Shown: positions 44,287 to 60,500 of the stretch, piece by piece | Layout of the letters: each line of letters begins with the position of its first letter | How positions within the stretch are numbered: the first letter of the stretch is position 1 | Assembly (NCBI GenBank): GCA_014529385.2 | Contig: CM043971.1 | Location: forward strand, 30,645,709-30,709,708 | Direction: 5' to 3' | DNA: 64,000 bases | Source of the DNA: Adiantum capillus-veneris | Taxonomy: Eukaryota > Streptophyta > Polypodiopsida > Polypodiales > Pteridaceae | Program-made: the position numbers and the translations under genes | The notes under the pieces: model-generated | Told to the model about the DNA's origin: nothing | The model's input: the letters and a program-made list of their open reading frames with translations, nothing else | The model's database searches: none

Positions 44287-45183
44287 AGAAAACACTTAGC
44301 AACAATTTTGCAATGAAATTGGGGGATGCTACACACTTTCTTGGCATGCAAATCAAAAGAGATCGCAAACGTCGTATTCTTGAGTTATCTCAGGAACATA
44401 CATTGAGAAAGTTTTGCAGCGTTTCAATACGCAGGGGGGGAAAGCATTGAGTACCCCAATGCAGGCATTCTTGAAACTCGGCAAGGAAGATGCACCCAAA
44501 TCTGATGCTGAGAGAGCAGAAATGGCTAAGGTACCATATTCTTCGGCAGTGGGCAGTCTCATGTATGCTATGGTGGCCACAAGACCAGACATTGCTTTTG
44601 CAGTGGAAGTGGTGAGCCGATATATGGAAAATCTTGGCAGCAAGCATTGGGAAGCAATGTAGCACATTCTTAGGTACCTCAAAGATACGGTCGGTAGGTG
44701 TTTACGCTTCGCGAACAGTGATGCATCCATCATGGGTTATGCGGATGCAGACTATGAGGGTTGTGTCGACAATAGGAGATCGACATCTGGCTATGTTTTT
44801 CATATTTGTTGGAGCAGCAATATCTTGGAGGTCATGTCTTCAAGATTGTACGTCGTCTTCCACTACGGAAGAGAGTACGTTGCATCGTCGGATGCAACTA
44901 AAGAGGTTGTATGGTTATCTCGCTTGGTCAGAAATCTTGGCATTGATGAGACTCCAGTAATATATTGTGATAGTCAGAGTGCTCTTGCATTGACAAGGAT
45001 CCCGTGTTTCACTCCAAGTCGAAACACATTGAAGTCAGGTATCATCTCATCAGAGATTTCTTGGCCAAAAAGCTCATTGATTTGATCAAGGTACACACTG
45101 ACGACAACCCATTAGATGCTTTGACAAAAGGCTTAGCTTTGGAGCGGTTTACACATTGCAGTGAGTTGATGGGTATAGGTTGA
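44287..45183 (+). pseudogene. Copia-3 RT C-terminus and RNase H
   Basis: Several frames: STPMQAFLKLGKEDAP, VGSLMYAMVATRPDIAFAVE, then a stop at 44660. RNase H remains GYADADYEGCVDNRRSTSGY and YCDSQSALALTRIP. The last stretch (DDNPLDALTKGLALERF-like) reaches a stop near 45183. A purine run AAGTGGGAG (45242-45250) precedes the 3' LTR. Confidence 0.9.
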
Positions 45184-45252
45184 AGCCACTAGATTGCTTC
45201 ACGGTTGTACATACTAGGTCATTTGGGCTGCGTTGGCCTTCAAGTGGGAGTT

Positions 45253-45456
45253 TGTTGGGATTCAGGCCAACTGGCCGGACATCCCACTTACTACTAACCC
45301 ATCTACTAACTTAACCTATGCATACACTTATTCTTTACTACAACAGAATAAGGAGCTGCAACAACAGGATAACATTGTTGTACGCTCCACCCAAAGCATG
45401 TCTCTCTCTCTCTGCTCTCGCACTTGCACTCGCACACGCTTCCCGCGGCACCTTCA
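45253..45456 (+). repeat. 3' LTR of Copia-3
   Basis: 204 bp, TGTTGGGATTCAGG to CCTTCA, with only a short CT run. The CAAGA target copy follows at 45457-45461. Confidence 0.95.
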
Positions 45457-45461
45457 CAAGA

Positions 45462-46134
45462 CACTTGTTTTGAAATTCATGTTGTGATCAGGTTTCCAAC
45501 CAGTCTAGGGAATCTCATTGGAAGGAGGCATGCATGTTCTAAAGTATATTAAAGGTACTTTGGGCCATGCCATTTTCCATGGCATTGGAACAAATACCCT
45601 AAGTAGGTATTGTGACTCTGATTGGGCAGGAGATTTTGATTCTATAATGTCAGTTTTTGGATATCGTTTCTCACTTGGTGTTGGAGTGTTTTCCTAAATT
45701 AGCAAGAAGCAACCAACCATTGCTCTTTTTTTAATAGAAGTGGAGTATAAAACTGTTTATTTGTAGCTTGTGAAGGAGTTTGGCTCAAGAGAGCTCTCAT
45801 GGACTTAAGTGTTCCTATTGATTCAACAACGACAATAAAATGTGACAACTAAAGTTGTACGACAATTGCCAAGAACCTTGTCTTCCATGCATGCACAAAG
45901 GATATTGATATCCAATATACTTATGTTCAAAAGATTATTGTTGAGGATGAGATTGTGGAGCTAGATTAGCGTCCTACTAAAGATAATTGTGCACATATCT
46001 TCACCACAGCTCTTGGGAAAGACCAACTACTTTGACACCTTCATCGATTCATAATTGACGCGTGGCCAACATCATCAATTCAAAGTTGATGAATGGCCAA
46101 CATAAAGCATTTTTGGGTGTTCATTGAGGGAGGG
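45462..46134 (+). pseudogene. Copia-4 RNase H, right of the Copia-3 insertion
   Basis: Reads LKYIKGTLGHAIFHGIG, YCDSDWAGDFDSIMSVFGY, ISKKQPTIALF and onward with many stops. A purine tract (GAGGGAGGG, about 46126-46134) precedes the LTR start TGTTAATATACC. This is the oldest element of this nest. Confidence 0.85.
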
Positions 46135-46741
46135 TGTTAATATACCTGCAATGTGCACCTACCGGCTTTGTCCACCATCATGCATGCTATACAGATTGTA
46201 AGGCCCCCATATGAGTAGAAGCCAATAGTGCACATCTATTTGGTGGATTCTAGCTTGCACACGAATGAGATATTTATTTGTGATTGTGGATGGTACGGAG
46301 TTAATTCGAGAGCCCCAACTTGGGGTCTGGGGTTTTGAAAGAATATTCCTTACAATATTAGGCCATATGCACATTCCATGAGTACTATGAGCGGTGGTCA
46401 GTGGTTGTCGGCTGTGGTTGGCATAGCCAATACCGCACATGCTACACACACGCCTATTTGCCACCTACTCGTAGCACCATATAAGGATGCAACTCCATGA
46501 ACCATGGCATCTTATATTGAATGATAACCCACCCCTTGTATTCCTACCTATTAGTTTTAGTTGTCTATATCACCATCTAAGCTCTATCTTGAGAGCATAT
46601 CGGTGAATGGAGCCATGAGCATATTGGTGGATAGCGCCATCACTTTGTAATAGTGCTAATCTAAATTATGGTTTGTCACTAATCTAAAGTGCATCGTATC
46701 TCCTTCTACTCTCCTTGCTACAAGTTCTTATTTGTTCTACA
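46135..46741 (+). repeat. Probable 3' LTR of Copia-4
   Basis: Starts TGTTAATATACCTGC right after a polypurine tract. It contains TGTAAGGCCCCCAT and GAGTAGAAGCC, closely resembling the same stretch of the Copia-2 LTR (TGTAAGGCCCCCATTATGAG, GAGAAGCC). The 3' limit (about 46741, CTACA) is a guess; no partner LTR was found. Confidence 0.6.
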
Positions 46742-48391
46742 TTTCTTATACCATTGCCCAACAAAAGAAAAAGGTTGTGGCAAATATTCAATCCAAAGAA
46801 AATGAGAGGCACTCCTCAAACTCCCATTAAACTGATTTTCTCTCCATATAATTGGCCATTCTAGAAAAAGAAGGCAAAATAAAGAATCAAAAGATTGATG
46901 AATACAAAGACTTTTTGCTGAAAGGTGCATTCATGAAATTTTAGTGTCAAAAGCATGATGCTACCTCAAAAATTCCTAGGGCATTCCTTGTTGTTAGGGA
47001 GCGGGATTTTATTGTGTGAGCACCCTCTTACAAGTGGATGCCCAGTCAACTTGTGATCTATGATAGAGTATGCAATCGAATTCATGTCGAAGCCTAGTGT
47101 GCAATCTACTTGGCAATCCCTGTGACATCATCACTTATGTGTGCATATATCCTTAACACAAAGCTATAAATTGAGCTTGTCTATACACTCAATGATCAAT
47201 CAATGATCATTGTGTGCCTATGCTATGCTCTTGTGTGTATTAATTATCTAAGTGTGTGATTAGCATTCTTAGTCTCTTAATCATGCCACTAGCATGAATG
47301 TTGCATTGGATTACCCACCATAATCCAATAATAATTGTGTGTATTGATTATCTAAGTGTGTCATTAGCATTCTTAGTTTATTAATTATGCCACAAGCATG
47401 AATGCCGCATTGGATTACACACCACAATCCTACACATCTAAATTTCGGTGTGATTTTACAACACCAAAACAACATAAAAATGGGTCTTGAAGCCTTCGGA
47501 AATGTGCTAAAGGGTCAACCAAGCGAGGGGGAAGTGGGTTGAGACAAAAGTAACCAAAACTTCAATGAAAAGTGGTACTAGTTGATCCAAATTCACTTTT
47601 GGGACAATGTTAGTTCCCATATGCATTCAGTCATATTGGGGTCCAATTACATTTTGTGATTTATAATTCCTCTAGTGTTATTGAATCCCTTGAGTCCTTT
47701 AGTCATAAAAGGGTATCTCATATTAGGTTGACGTGGTAGGGATATTTCTCACGTGTATAAGTAGGACTTGAAACGTAGTTTTGCACTTGCAATCTACATT
47801 TGCTTTGTTATTAACACAATGGACAGGGGTTGCAGGAGCTTGAGCCTTCTGTCCATGCATATGAAGCGGCATCTCTCAAGAAATAAGCAGGATATTTTGA
47901 ATTTCCTCAAAGGGCGGAGTTGAGACCTTTCAAGTTTTACTACCTCCCCCCCATTATCCTCATGAATTCCACTCCTCTCTTTGAAAATTTCAATAGGGTA
48001 AGAAGTGCTTTCTCTTCCCTAATGGTCTCCTCGCGACTAAGATCTACTCTAAAAGGAATCTATGTTTACAAATCAACACTAAGAATGTAGCAATCTTTAG
48101 CCATTAATTTGTTTCACAGTGTGAATTGAGAGTTAACTGGGTGGAATCTATGTAGAAGTAAAGTTGATGTGGCCTTGAAGTGAACAGAGAGTAATCTAGA
48201 AACACAAGGAGACTAAAGAAACTTTTTGGTAAGGACAACACTAAAGGGGTAATAATGGACAATGTCATCATGTCTGATCACTTTACCGTAGTTTTTTTAA
48301 ACCATGTAGACCTCCTACTAATGCAATTTGAACAAGCTTATCATGACCTCGTTCTACCCATAAATCTCTCTTTGAGGTTGAATGTCCTTTA
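46742..48391. other. Region without recognisable genes
   Basis: AT-rich, no convincing coding frame on either strand. The only clear structure is the 104-bp tandem duplication at 47231-47438. Confidence 0.6.
47231..47438. repeat. 104-bp tandem duplication
   Basis: Two consecutive copies (47231-47334, 47335-47438) starting TTGTGTGTATTRATTATCTA, each with the GCATTGGATTACMCACCAYA stretch. They differ at about ten positions. Confidence 0.85.
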
Positions 48392-48668
48392 GAGCATGGT
48401 CACGCGAGGCTTAGTTCTCACTAAGCTTCGACAGCTATACTGACAACAGCGCAGAGCGTCCACCGCCGGGCAGGTAGAGAGAGAAAGGGCAAGGCGCAGG
48501 TAGGAGAGAGAGAGAAATAGTTGACCGGGAGTACACCGGCATAATTTTGTGACTATGCCTAAATAGGCATAGTTGGCGTACTAAGCCGGTGAGAAACTTT
48601 GGAAAGCTGCCATGCATCAGGGCCTGTCGGCTGATCTATGGAGAACTAAGCCTCGCGTGACCATAGCC
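48392..48668. mobile_element. 277-bp MITE, Tourist/Harbinger-like
   Basis: Terminal inverted repeats of about 28 bp: the left end contains GGTCACGCGAGGCTTAGTTC and the right end its complement (GAACTAAGCCTCGCGTGACC). Flanking TTA trinucleotides (48389-48391, 48669-48671) fit the 3-bp target duplication of PIF/Harbinger elements. A perfect internal hairpin (ACTATGCC / GGCATAGT) lies at 48551-48572. Non-coding. Confidence 0.85.
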
Positions 48669-48671
48669 TTA

Positions 48672-49542
48672 GTATGATAGTTTTTTGAATAGTAACTTCC
48701 AACATGATTGTGGTGGTGGACCGTGGTGGGGTGGGGGGAGGCGGGCCGCGGGCCATGTTCAAATGGATCAAGGTGGAGGTGAAACTTGAAAGTCGTGGTG
48801 TTTCAAGTAGTCTTTAAGATAGTCAAGCCAATTCACTGGAAGCCCGAAGTAATGGGCGTATCGCGAGCATTGGTGTAATGAGCAGATCGACTACAGTTCT
48901 CTGTGACTAGCAGAAACTCTAATCAGCAGGGGTTTCAAGTTCTTAGCAGAAATTGGTGCGCTTTCCGGCTGTGGAAAGTACAAGTTATTTGGGTTCAATC
49001 ACATGATAGCTGTATTGCAGGAGCTCTGCGATGGTGATCACCAAAGTTTACGCTTTGCAGGCCTCGTCTTCTCTTAGGTTGAAGCTGCAAGTGGTTCTGC
49101 CCTCTATATGCAAAACTTAGCTTAATTCAGATGTGACTTCTAGCATGGAGATATATCACACAGCTGCGAAAACCTGACATGCCAAGTATGTAAACAGAAG
49201 AACAAGACAGAGTTCATGCAACTCCAGGGTTCCAGTAGTTTAACTTTGCGCCACATGGTTATTCAGAACAAATCTTAGGCTGTTAAAAGAAGAATTCTGG
49301 TGAGTTGCTTGCTGTATCTTGCACCTAAAGAGACTTTTTGGTTGCTTTTCATTCATCTGCACGGAAGCTTTGAGAGTACGAATTACAAATGCATCATGAC
49401 ATAACAGCTTTTGATCAGCGCTTGGACCCCCCTCTGGAAGTCCTGAGGTAAAACATGGGTCCAGGAATACAATTGGTGCACTTTTTGGGTGGATCCAGAG
49501 CAGCTTATTTTTTGCCTTATTGATCATCGTTCCAACCTAAAG
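48672..49542. other. Upstream region of the U-box gene
   Basis: No transposon domain recognised. The reading frame of the U-box exon is open back to about 49489 without an ATG. A 5' UTR, and possibly a 5' intron, would lie here, but no promoter element stands out. Confidence 0.45.
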
Positions 49543-50799
49543 ATGTTGAGCAGCTCCAGAGATGATGGGCTTTTGCTCACTTCACCGAAAGGAAATGGGG
49601 AGGACACTGCTTCCGAGTGTCTCAGTTTGGTGCAAAGTATGCATCATTACATTGAAGAGACTCGAAAATTGGCTCTAGAGATGACAGTTAATAAGGCCAG
49701 TTTTCTTATGATGGTGTTGCACTTGAAGGAACTTACACCTGTGCTTGAATGTCTAGTAGAAGTGCCTGAACTTCTGAAAGTGCATTCTATCTGGCCAATG
49801 GTAAGACAGCTTGCAGAAACTCTCAGAGCTTTATACGACTTTACCCATGGCTGCTCTTCAAGAAGTCGAATTTTCCTTCTGTATAACAGCTATTCAATAG
49901 TCGATGAGATCAACAAGCACTTCCATCAGCTAAGTCTCTGCTTGGGTGCTATTCTTGCTGGCTCTGATCTACGTTTGGACCTCAAAAGCTCCATGCAAGC
50001 TATGCAGGTGAAGTTCATGTCGTCGAGTGTATTCCACGAGCCAGGTTATAGTGCTTTGTCTACAGAGATCTTAACTTGCATGAGTGATACCAGCTGTGAT
50101 GAGGCTTGTACAACTGGCCTATTAAGAAGCATTGCAGAGTTCCTGCAAGTTCCAGAGTTTGAAGCAGCAGAGCTTCAGCTGGAGCTTCAGGATGATCTTG
50201 AAAAGGCAGAGGCAAATGGACTCCCTATTACAGATACTTTACAGGCTCTCAATGACCTCTTTAGCTCAGCACAACTTCTGAATGAAAGGAGGCGGCTTGC
50301 TTCTGTAGACTCTCCTTTGCTCCCTACTGGCATCTCACCTATTCCAAGCTCCTTCTTTTGTCCTATCACCAAATCTATCATGCGTGAACCTGTAATGATT
50401 GCTGAAGAAGGCTTTACATATGAGAAATCTGCAATTCTGGAGTGGTTTAGCAGAGGTCACAAGACATGTCCAGACACTGGCAAAGTTTTGCAAAGCTTGG
50501 CACTTGTTCCAAATTTGAAACTTCAACAGGCCATGGATGAGTTTTTTGACCACATGTATCAAGCACAGATAGTATATGTCCTGCAGGCTTTGAGGAATCA
50601 AAGTGTGGGGATGACGGTGGAACAGGCAGTTCATAGTGTAAAGAGGCTGACAGACTTGGGTTCTAAATACAGGCAATTAGTGTTCTCTCTAGATGGAGTG
50701 GAAGTTTTAGTTGGTCTTCTTAAGCCCTCTGCTCCACATGTTCGAGAGATGATCATCAAGATCTTGATTGATGTGTGCACCGCTGGTGATGTACAAAAG
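49543..50799 (+). CDS. U-box E3 ubiquitin ligase, 5' coding exon (partial gene)
   Basis: The first in-frame ATG is 49543 (MLSSSRDDGLLL). The exon ends at CAAAAG|GTAAGG (GT at 50800), a consensus donor; beyond it the frame loses similarity and stops at 50869. About 419 codons: an N-terminal helical UND-like region (about residues 15-235), then a U-box at about residues 265-340 (PIPSSFFCPITKSIMREPVM, FTYEKSAILEWF, CPDTGK), then the start of an ARM-like region (MTVEQAVHSVKRLTDL, GVEVLVGLLKPSA). Plant U-box/ARM proteins transfer ubiquitin from E2 to substrates. Most of the ARM repeats are missing, so further exons must lie beyond a long intron or be lost. It is the only frame here that looks like conserved host coding sequence; the substrate is unknown. 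Confidence 0.88.
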
Positions 50800-51614
50800 G
50801 TAAGGCTTGCATTTAAATTTGAGTTTTGTCTTGAGTCTGAACACCTATCAGTTTGTGCTGGTTTCTTCTGATCCTGGAGTTGGTCTCTGTGTGAAGTGCT
50901 TGTCTGTGATGCCGAGCAAACCTTTTTTGTTTGTCTTGGCTTCAAGCATAATCAAATTTGGGTATGCCTTAGTTGCAGGGGCTGGCACCTTTGATGATAC
51001 CCAATTGTTGTAAATGTTGTGAAGCATTGGCAATTATCAAGGTGAATGAATGTAACTGAGGTACAAAGGGAGCAAACAGTTTTTGAGATGGACTCTTGTT
51101 CATGATAGATCTGGTTTCAGCTTCTGGCTTTACGCCTTGTCTCATACTGGTCAAAGATCTGCTTTTAGCATGTGGCTGTGGAGCTAGGTATTTGTTAACG
51201 TGCACCTTGTTTTGGTTATCACTTGGTGATTAGTGTCTTTTATACCTTATGTGTGGATGTTCTTCTAGGCAAGATGGCTCTATGCATATGGCATGCTTAA
51301 AATTGTGCCATTTGTCTGAGGGCCGTGAGAGCCATTTGACACCCAGCCAGGCTCCTGTTGTCATGGAGGAACTTTGATTACGATTGAAACTGTCACCAAA
51401 GGGAAGCTGGAACCAACCATTGAATTCTAGAGATTCTTGCAACTGTAGCCTGTGAGAGGAGTCCCAACAATTTGCATGAAAAGAGCTCGTACATATCACA
51501 GTTAAACATAACCAATTCTTGCTCAGCTCCTTGGTTCTTTCTATGAAACTGAATGCGCCTTGCCCTTAAGGACCAGATAGAGACTCTGACGGATGTCTTG
51601 ATTCTTTTAATCTG
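50800..51614 (+). other. Probable intron start of the U-box gene
   Basis: Begins GTAAGGCTTGC. No exon encoding ARM repeats is recognisable from here to 64000, so the intron would exceed 13 kb if the gene is intact. No other gene seen. Confidence 0.5.
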
Positions 51615-53044
51615 TTTTTTTTTTTTGTGCAAAAAACGAGATCCTTCTATTAGTTAATGAGTACTGCCCAAAGGCTACAAACCACCTACGAGAGAGGACT
51701 ACAACAGAAAAATGGGGAGACTCTCCCAGTGAGAAAAAATATGTACAATGAAGGTTAGATCACGAGATGGGAGGGGGAAAATGCCACGCTGGTGGCCTGT
51801 AGTGCCAAGATGTGGAAGCAGAGGACCCGCCAAATGAACCAAAGTGTCAGGCCGCATATGAGCTCCCAACACCACTCTCTGCCACTGCACCACTCCTGAG
51901 GGATGAGCTCTGTGGCAAGCTGTAGTGTAGGTCGTCCCTCCTGGGCCACTATCATCCTGCTGGTGGAAGGCAGCTCAAAGTGGAGTGCGGGGCCTGTGAC
52001 CACAAGTGTACTCTTGGGCTGTAGAGAGGGCTAGCATCAGCCGGAGAACCCGAAGCCAACCTGCTGTGCCATGGGGCAGTCCCATAAACAATGTCACTGA
52101 CTCTCCACTGGATGGCCACAGGCCGCACATGCTGCCGAGAAGCCGTTGAGTACCAACCAACTCCCAACTGCTGTAGCCCTGTGCGCTACCAGCCACTGAA
52201 AAATAGTAACTCTCCTCAGCTGCTTGCTGTCCCACAACCGCTCCCAAAAAACTGACAAGTACTCAGCCTCCTCCTGCCAGTGAAGTGCCGCAGCTGGGTG
52301 AGCCTCTCTGTGCTGTCAGTATGTGTTGCCCCAATCAAGCTGTGTACTAGAAAAAGGGAGTCCCTGTATGGTCGGCTAAAGAGAAAGGATCCCCCCAAAA
52401 CTACTCTCCTGGGTCCCACTGCACTCGCGCCAAAGGGCAGCTCACCCACGTCCAAAGCTGCGAGTGTCCTGACTCGAGGTCTGCTGGGTCAGGATCGATG
52501 ACGCAAGTCCTCCCATAGATGCCCACAAGTCTAATCCTCTGAAAACAACACTCTGCAACCTGTGGCGCCTCTACTGAGACTGTGAAGCCGGCCCTCCCCT
52601 TGAATCTCGAAAAACATGGGGGGTACTGTCTCCGAGTAAGCCCTAACTGCAATGAGGACCTCCAAGTGCATGAAGGCCCGCATCCACCTAGGAGCTGCGG
52701 CCTCTAGAGGGGTGCAACTCAGCTGGGATGGCCTCTGTAATATGCTGACACATGCTCTGTACTCTCCTCATGCCTCGTAACTAGATGCTCTAGACCTCCT
52801 GAGAGAGGTCTAAAAACTGTAGCTGTCACAAACTGGTGACGTGGCTGCCCAGTTGGTGATGTGGCTGCCCTGTACACACAGCCTCCCCGCATGGACAACC
52901 CTTGGAAATGACCCCCCGAATTGCTGACGTGACAGGCACTGTACGGATAGCCCGCGTTTTGGGACGCATTTCACGGAATTCCGTACTGCTGATGTGGCAG
53001 TTTTTACGGCGCTGCTTTTGGGCAGTTTTGCGTGGCCTGTTTTT
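51615..53044 (-). mobile_element. LINE-2a: 5'-truncated LINE, minus strand
   Basis: A poly-T run at 51615-51626 is the 3' poly-A tail on the minus strand. Upstream frames give only the ORF2 C-terminus: an LWTW...LARVQWDPGEW block, a zinc-type CAACGHPVES...HCLWDCP motif and a WELICGLTLWFIWRVLCFHIL helix. Related blocks occur in LINE-2b (WRLWVWEGRALSQLYWDPGE; ITLRNVWRARCLHIL). No RT catalytic part is seen. 52660-53044 has no recognised domain. Confidence 0.8.
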
Positions 53045-53086
53045 GGGTAAATGATCTGAGAGACCAGCCTCTCAGATCATTTACCC
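53045..53086. repeat. Perfect 18-bp hairpin at a LINE-LINE junction
   Basis: GGGTAAATGATCTGAGAG (53045-53062) and its exact reverse complement (53069-53086) are separated by ACCAGC. It lies between two head-to-head related LINE fragments. Confidence 0.93.
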
Positions 53087-56961
<3,875 letters not shown>

Positions 56962-57512
56962 AATGAAATGTTATATTAACTTCTTCAAAAGGCCAAAATG
57001 ACCTATGAGACCAAAAAGTTACAATTGGTGAATCTGATACCATGTCTGAGTACGGAAATTACAAAGTTACCAAGTTAGAGAGAACTAACACTAAAACACT
57101 AAGGAGAAAGGAAAGGAAATAAGGGGGAGGGAAGGGGGGGTTTGTGGGTTCAGATGAAATCTCTCATCGGTCGTTGTCGGATCTCATCGACCTCTTCCAT
57201 GGTCAGAACTCTGGTTGGGCGTCTTGCATGTCGAGCTAGAGTGATCTTTATCTTTTGTTGCAACTTTCGTCGGTAGTGGAAGACCCCCCGAGGTCGTGGA
57301 CGTTTGGATCTGCCAAGTTCAGTGGCTCTGTCAAGCAGTGTACCTCTAGTATGAGTAGGCTGTAATGACCGCTCCGTTTGCTCTCCTTTGTCTGGTGTAA
57401 AGAACTTTGTGATTCGTCTCTGAGACTCTTTCCCTTGATGTCCTCAGCAAGCTCTCCCTAAGTCTGCGCAGCTCTAGCAGGAACAATCCGAGACACTTCT
57501 GATCCTTATATC

Positions 57513-60500
57513 TCATGACTCTAGAAAAAGGTCCAAACCCTTCTCTGAACAGGCAGTGGAAGCGTCCGCGTATCTCATAGTGTGCCGGGCAGTGGCATGT
57601 GTAGTGCAGCTCTCTGGCTCTAAGTTACATAGGTGACATATCCTGGCTCCTGCCGGCACCCCTCGAAATCGGCTAGTCTCGATCTGGAGCTGATGTGAGG
57701 ATGTGCGTATCTGTCCAATAGCGCATCTTATCCCATGAGATAAGTGTGTATCCATGTATGCTGGCCTAGTCACAAAGCCGTCCTCCGTGAGTTGGAGAAG
57801 ATGCTCTCTGTAGAAGGCCATCTTCGTGCCCAACTCCTGTGTCAGCTGTATCCATGTGCTCCTGGTATTTAGTTGAATCAGAGCCTTACGTATGAGCCTG
57901 GTGATCTCTGTCCGTGTGAGGGACAAGGAGGGTGCATCCAAGGAGTATTGAAGCGGAGGTAATCTGTCCATGTTGAGACCATGCGACTGGAACCATGATG
58001 CCATCTGTCCATACCAACATGTTGTATCGCCTTGTACAGCTAGTTGTCGTGATGACTCCAGGGCAAGCCGAGCGTATCTATCTCTGGGGAGATCCCATAG
58101 ACCGTGCATAAAGGAAACTGATCTTGTCAGTGCCTCCACCACGGGGCGGGGGGGGGGGGGGGGGGAGGGCGGCTAGCTCGGCTCGGATAATCTCATGTGG
58201 TACTGAGGCCTTAGCCCGAATCATCCGAGCGATCATAGAGACCAGAGGCCTCTGCATACATCTCCATCCATCTGTGTTGCCAGATCTCCCATGGTGGTCT
58301 ACTGAGGGTCCCCATACCTGAACTCCATAGAGCATAGCTGGAGTCACTAGAGTGTCAAAGAGCCAAAGCTTTGTTCGCAGTTCCTGAAACTGAACCTGCG
58401 AACACATCCTCTCCAGTCCTCCCAAAGTTGCATATGCTCTCGTTAGTCTAGTCTCTGATGCTCTCCTTAGTAAAAATACCGGTCCACCGAATACTACCCC
58501 AAGATAGGTATATGCATCTGTGTACTCCACAGTCTCCTGGCCATACATAAATGTGGGTGCCGACCTCCTGACCCACTGTCACCATAACCTTGGTTTTCCC
58601 CAGATTGACCGACAATCCACTGTCACGAGCAAATGTATGCAGAGCATCCAAATGACGCTGCATCCCCTCTAGGGAGTCTGAAATCAGCACAATATCATTA
58701 GCATATAGTAACAACAGAATCCATGTCCCTGCTAGCTGAGCCCCCCTGTCCCCCTGCCGGTCTACATAGTCTGAAAACTCATCCACATACATCCCAAAAA
58801 GAGTCGGGGATAGTGGGCATACCTGCTTTGCTCCAATAGTGGAGTGGACCATGTCAGACATTCCCTCAGTGGTGCGTACCCGCCCCATCACTGTCTTGTA
58901 TAGAGCCAGAATACCCCATATCAGCTTTGTAGGCACACCCATGTCCTGTAGTCTGTGCATAAGTCTGGCTCTCGGCACTGTGTCAAAAGCTTTGCGGAAA
59001 TCCACAAAGCTACAATAGATTCTCTTGCCATGGTGTCTACCCTCCTCAATAATAGCTCTGAGTGTCAGAATCTGGTCAAGAGTGGAGAAACCTCTCCTGA
59101 AACCTGCTTGCCCTGGTGCTCTTTATTCCCTCTCGCTCTGCCTATCTACTTAGCTCCTGCTCAAGAACGGATGCATACAACCTAGCTAATATGTGGCCAA
59201 CCATGATGGTGCGATAAGTCGCGGGAATCATGGGATCTCCTGACTTGAAAATAGGCACAATCGTAGACATACTCCAGGTCTCCGGGAAGCCTTCGTACAT
59301 GGCTCGATTAAACATCATAGCCAAGAGCTCTGCAAGCATATCCTTGGCATGGATGAAGTGCTCTGCTACCAGACCATCATGATCATGCGCTCTCCTTGTC
59401 TTCATCCTGTCAATGGCTTTCCTTACCCTCTCGGCAGTAAAGATAGAACATGTCTCTGGGCATGTCTCTAGTGGGTCCGGCAGAGGTGGTTGCCCTGATG
59501 CTGTGTAGAGAGATGTGGCATATTCCCCCCATGTCTCAGTGGAGGTGACCGCGGGCGGTGGTGAATGCTCGTGGAATAGCCTCCATACTTCGCCTGAGTC
59601 TTGACTTATAAATAGCTGATATAGATCCTGTTCTAGCTGAGATAGATAGGCCCTTTTCTTTTGTCGCACTAGGCGGCGAAAGATAATCCATGATTGTCTA
59701 TGTGTGGTAATACCCGTGAGCACTTCCCTCTGTATTTTGATCCTTGTCTCTCTGCACTTCTCATCATACCAACTGTTCTTGGGCATGTTCCCAGATCGTC
59801 TCCGTGTGGGCTGGCTGTGGGGGTATGCCTCTAATGTTGCATCATGGAGCGTCTCTGTCAATATCTGAGTGAGTTCATCTAGTGGCCGTCCCGGCTCCTG
59901 GGTGCATAGCTGCTTGTATATCTCATCCATATACACAAAATCCGTCTCTCATGAAGGTATACCGAGTGTGTGTGGGGACCTCTCCTAATGGAGCTGTGCT
60001 GAATTGAAAGGTCAGGGTGAAAGACACGATAGCATGATCAACTGCTACTCCAACTGGCCTAGTGCCCACCATGAAATCCTGAAAGAATGGAATGAGACCT
60101 GGCTGGGCCATAACATAATCCACTGTGCTGGCCCCATGTCGGTGTGGAAAGCAAGTAAAACCTCGAGCTGTCGAAAATCTTTGTAGGCCATTCACAATGG
60201 CCAATCTGTGTGCGGTTCCCATATCTATCAAGTATCTGCCATATTCAGTGTATTCCTCATCTTGTGATAGTCTGGATAGACCCATCTCTGTGACGTCCAT
60301 CTCCCTGAGCATCTCTTCGGAAGTATCATAAAATATTGTTTGGTGTTCGGCAGTCCTAGCATTGAAATCCCCTAGTATGATAATGTCGCCATCCTTGGAA
60401 AACTCCCATATGTCATTATCCAAAATAGCAAAGGGGGATTGTCCTCTAGGTGATGCATATACTGACATACTAGGAGGAAAGTAACAAATAGCAAATGTAG

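Larger units (their letters stand above)
29122..45456 (+). mobile_element. Copia-3: Ty1/copia element carrying Copia-2, a LINE and an extra LTR
   Basis: LTRs at 29122-29319 and 45253-45456 start TGTTGGGATTCAGG and end CCTTCA, with the 5-bp duplication CAAGA outside. Inside, in order: the LTR/PBS junction split by Copia-2, a long leader, gag split by a LINE, zinc knuckle, protease, pre-integrase motif, an internal LTR with its own primer-binding site, RT and RNase H. No integrase core remains. It is inserted in the older Copia-4. Confidence 0.93.

Noticed and set aside
46159-46464. 101-codon minus frame in the Copia-4 LTR
   Set aside because: Lies within a presumed LTR with no similarity to known domains.
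49489-49542. Upstream extension of the U-box frame from a GTG
   Set aside because: Eukaryotic initiation from GTG is unlikely; the ATG at 49543 is the first plausible start.
50807-51205. Short frames after the U-box exon
   Set aside because: They begin after a consensus splice donor and show no ARM repeat or other domain.
52216-52501. Plus-strand frame opposite LINE-2a
   Set aside because: Antisense shadow; the minus strand carries the recognisable LINE C-terminal motifs.
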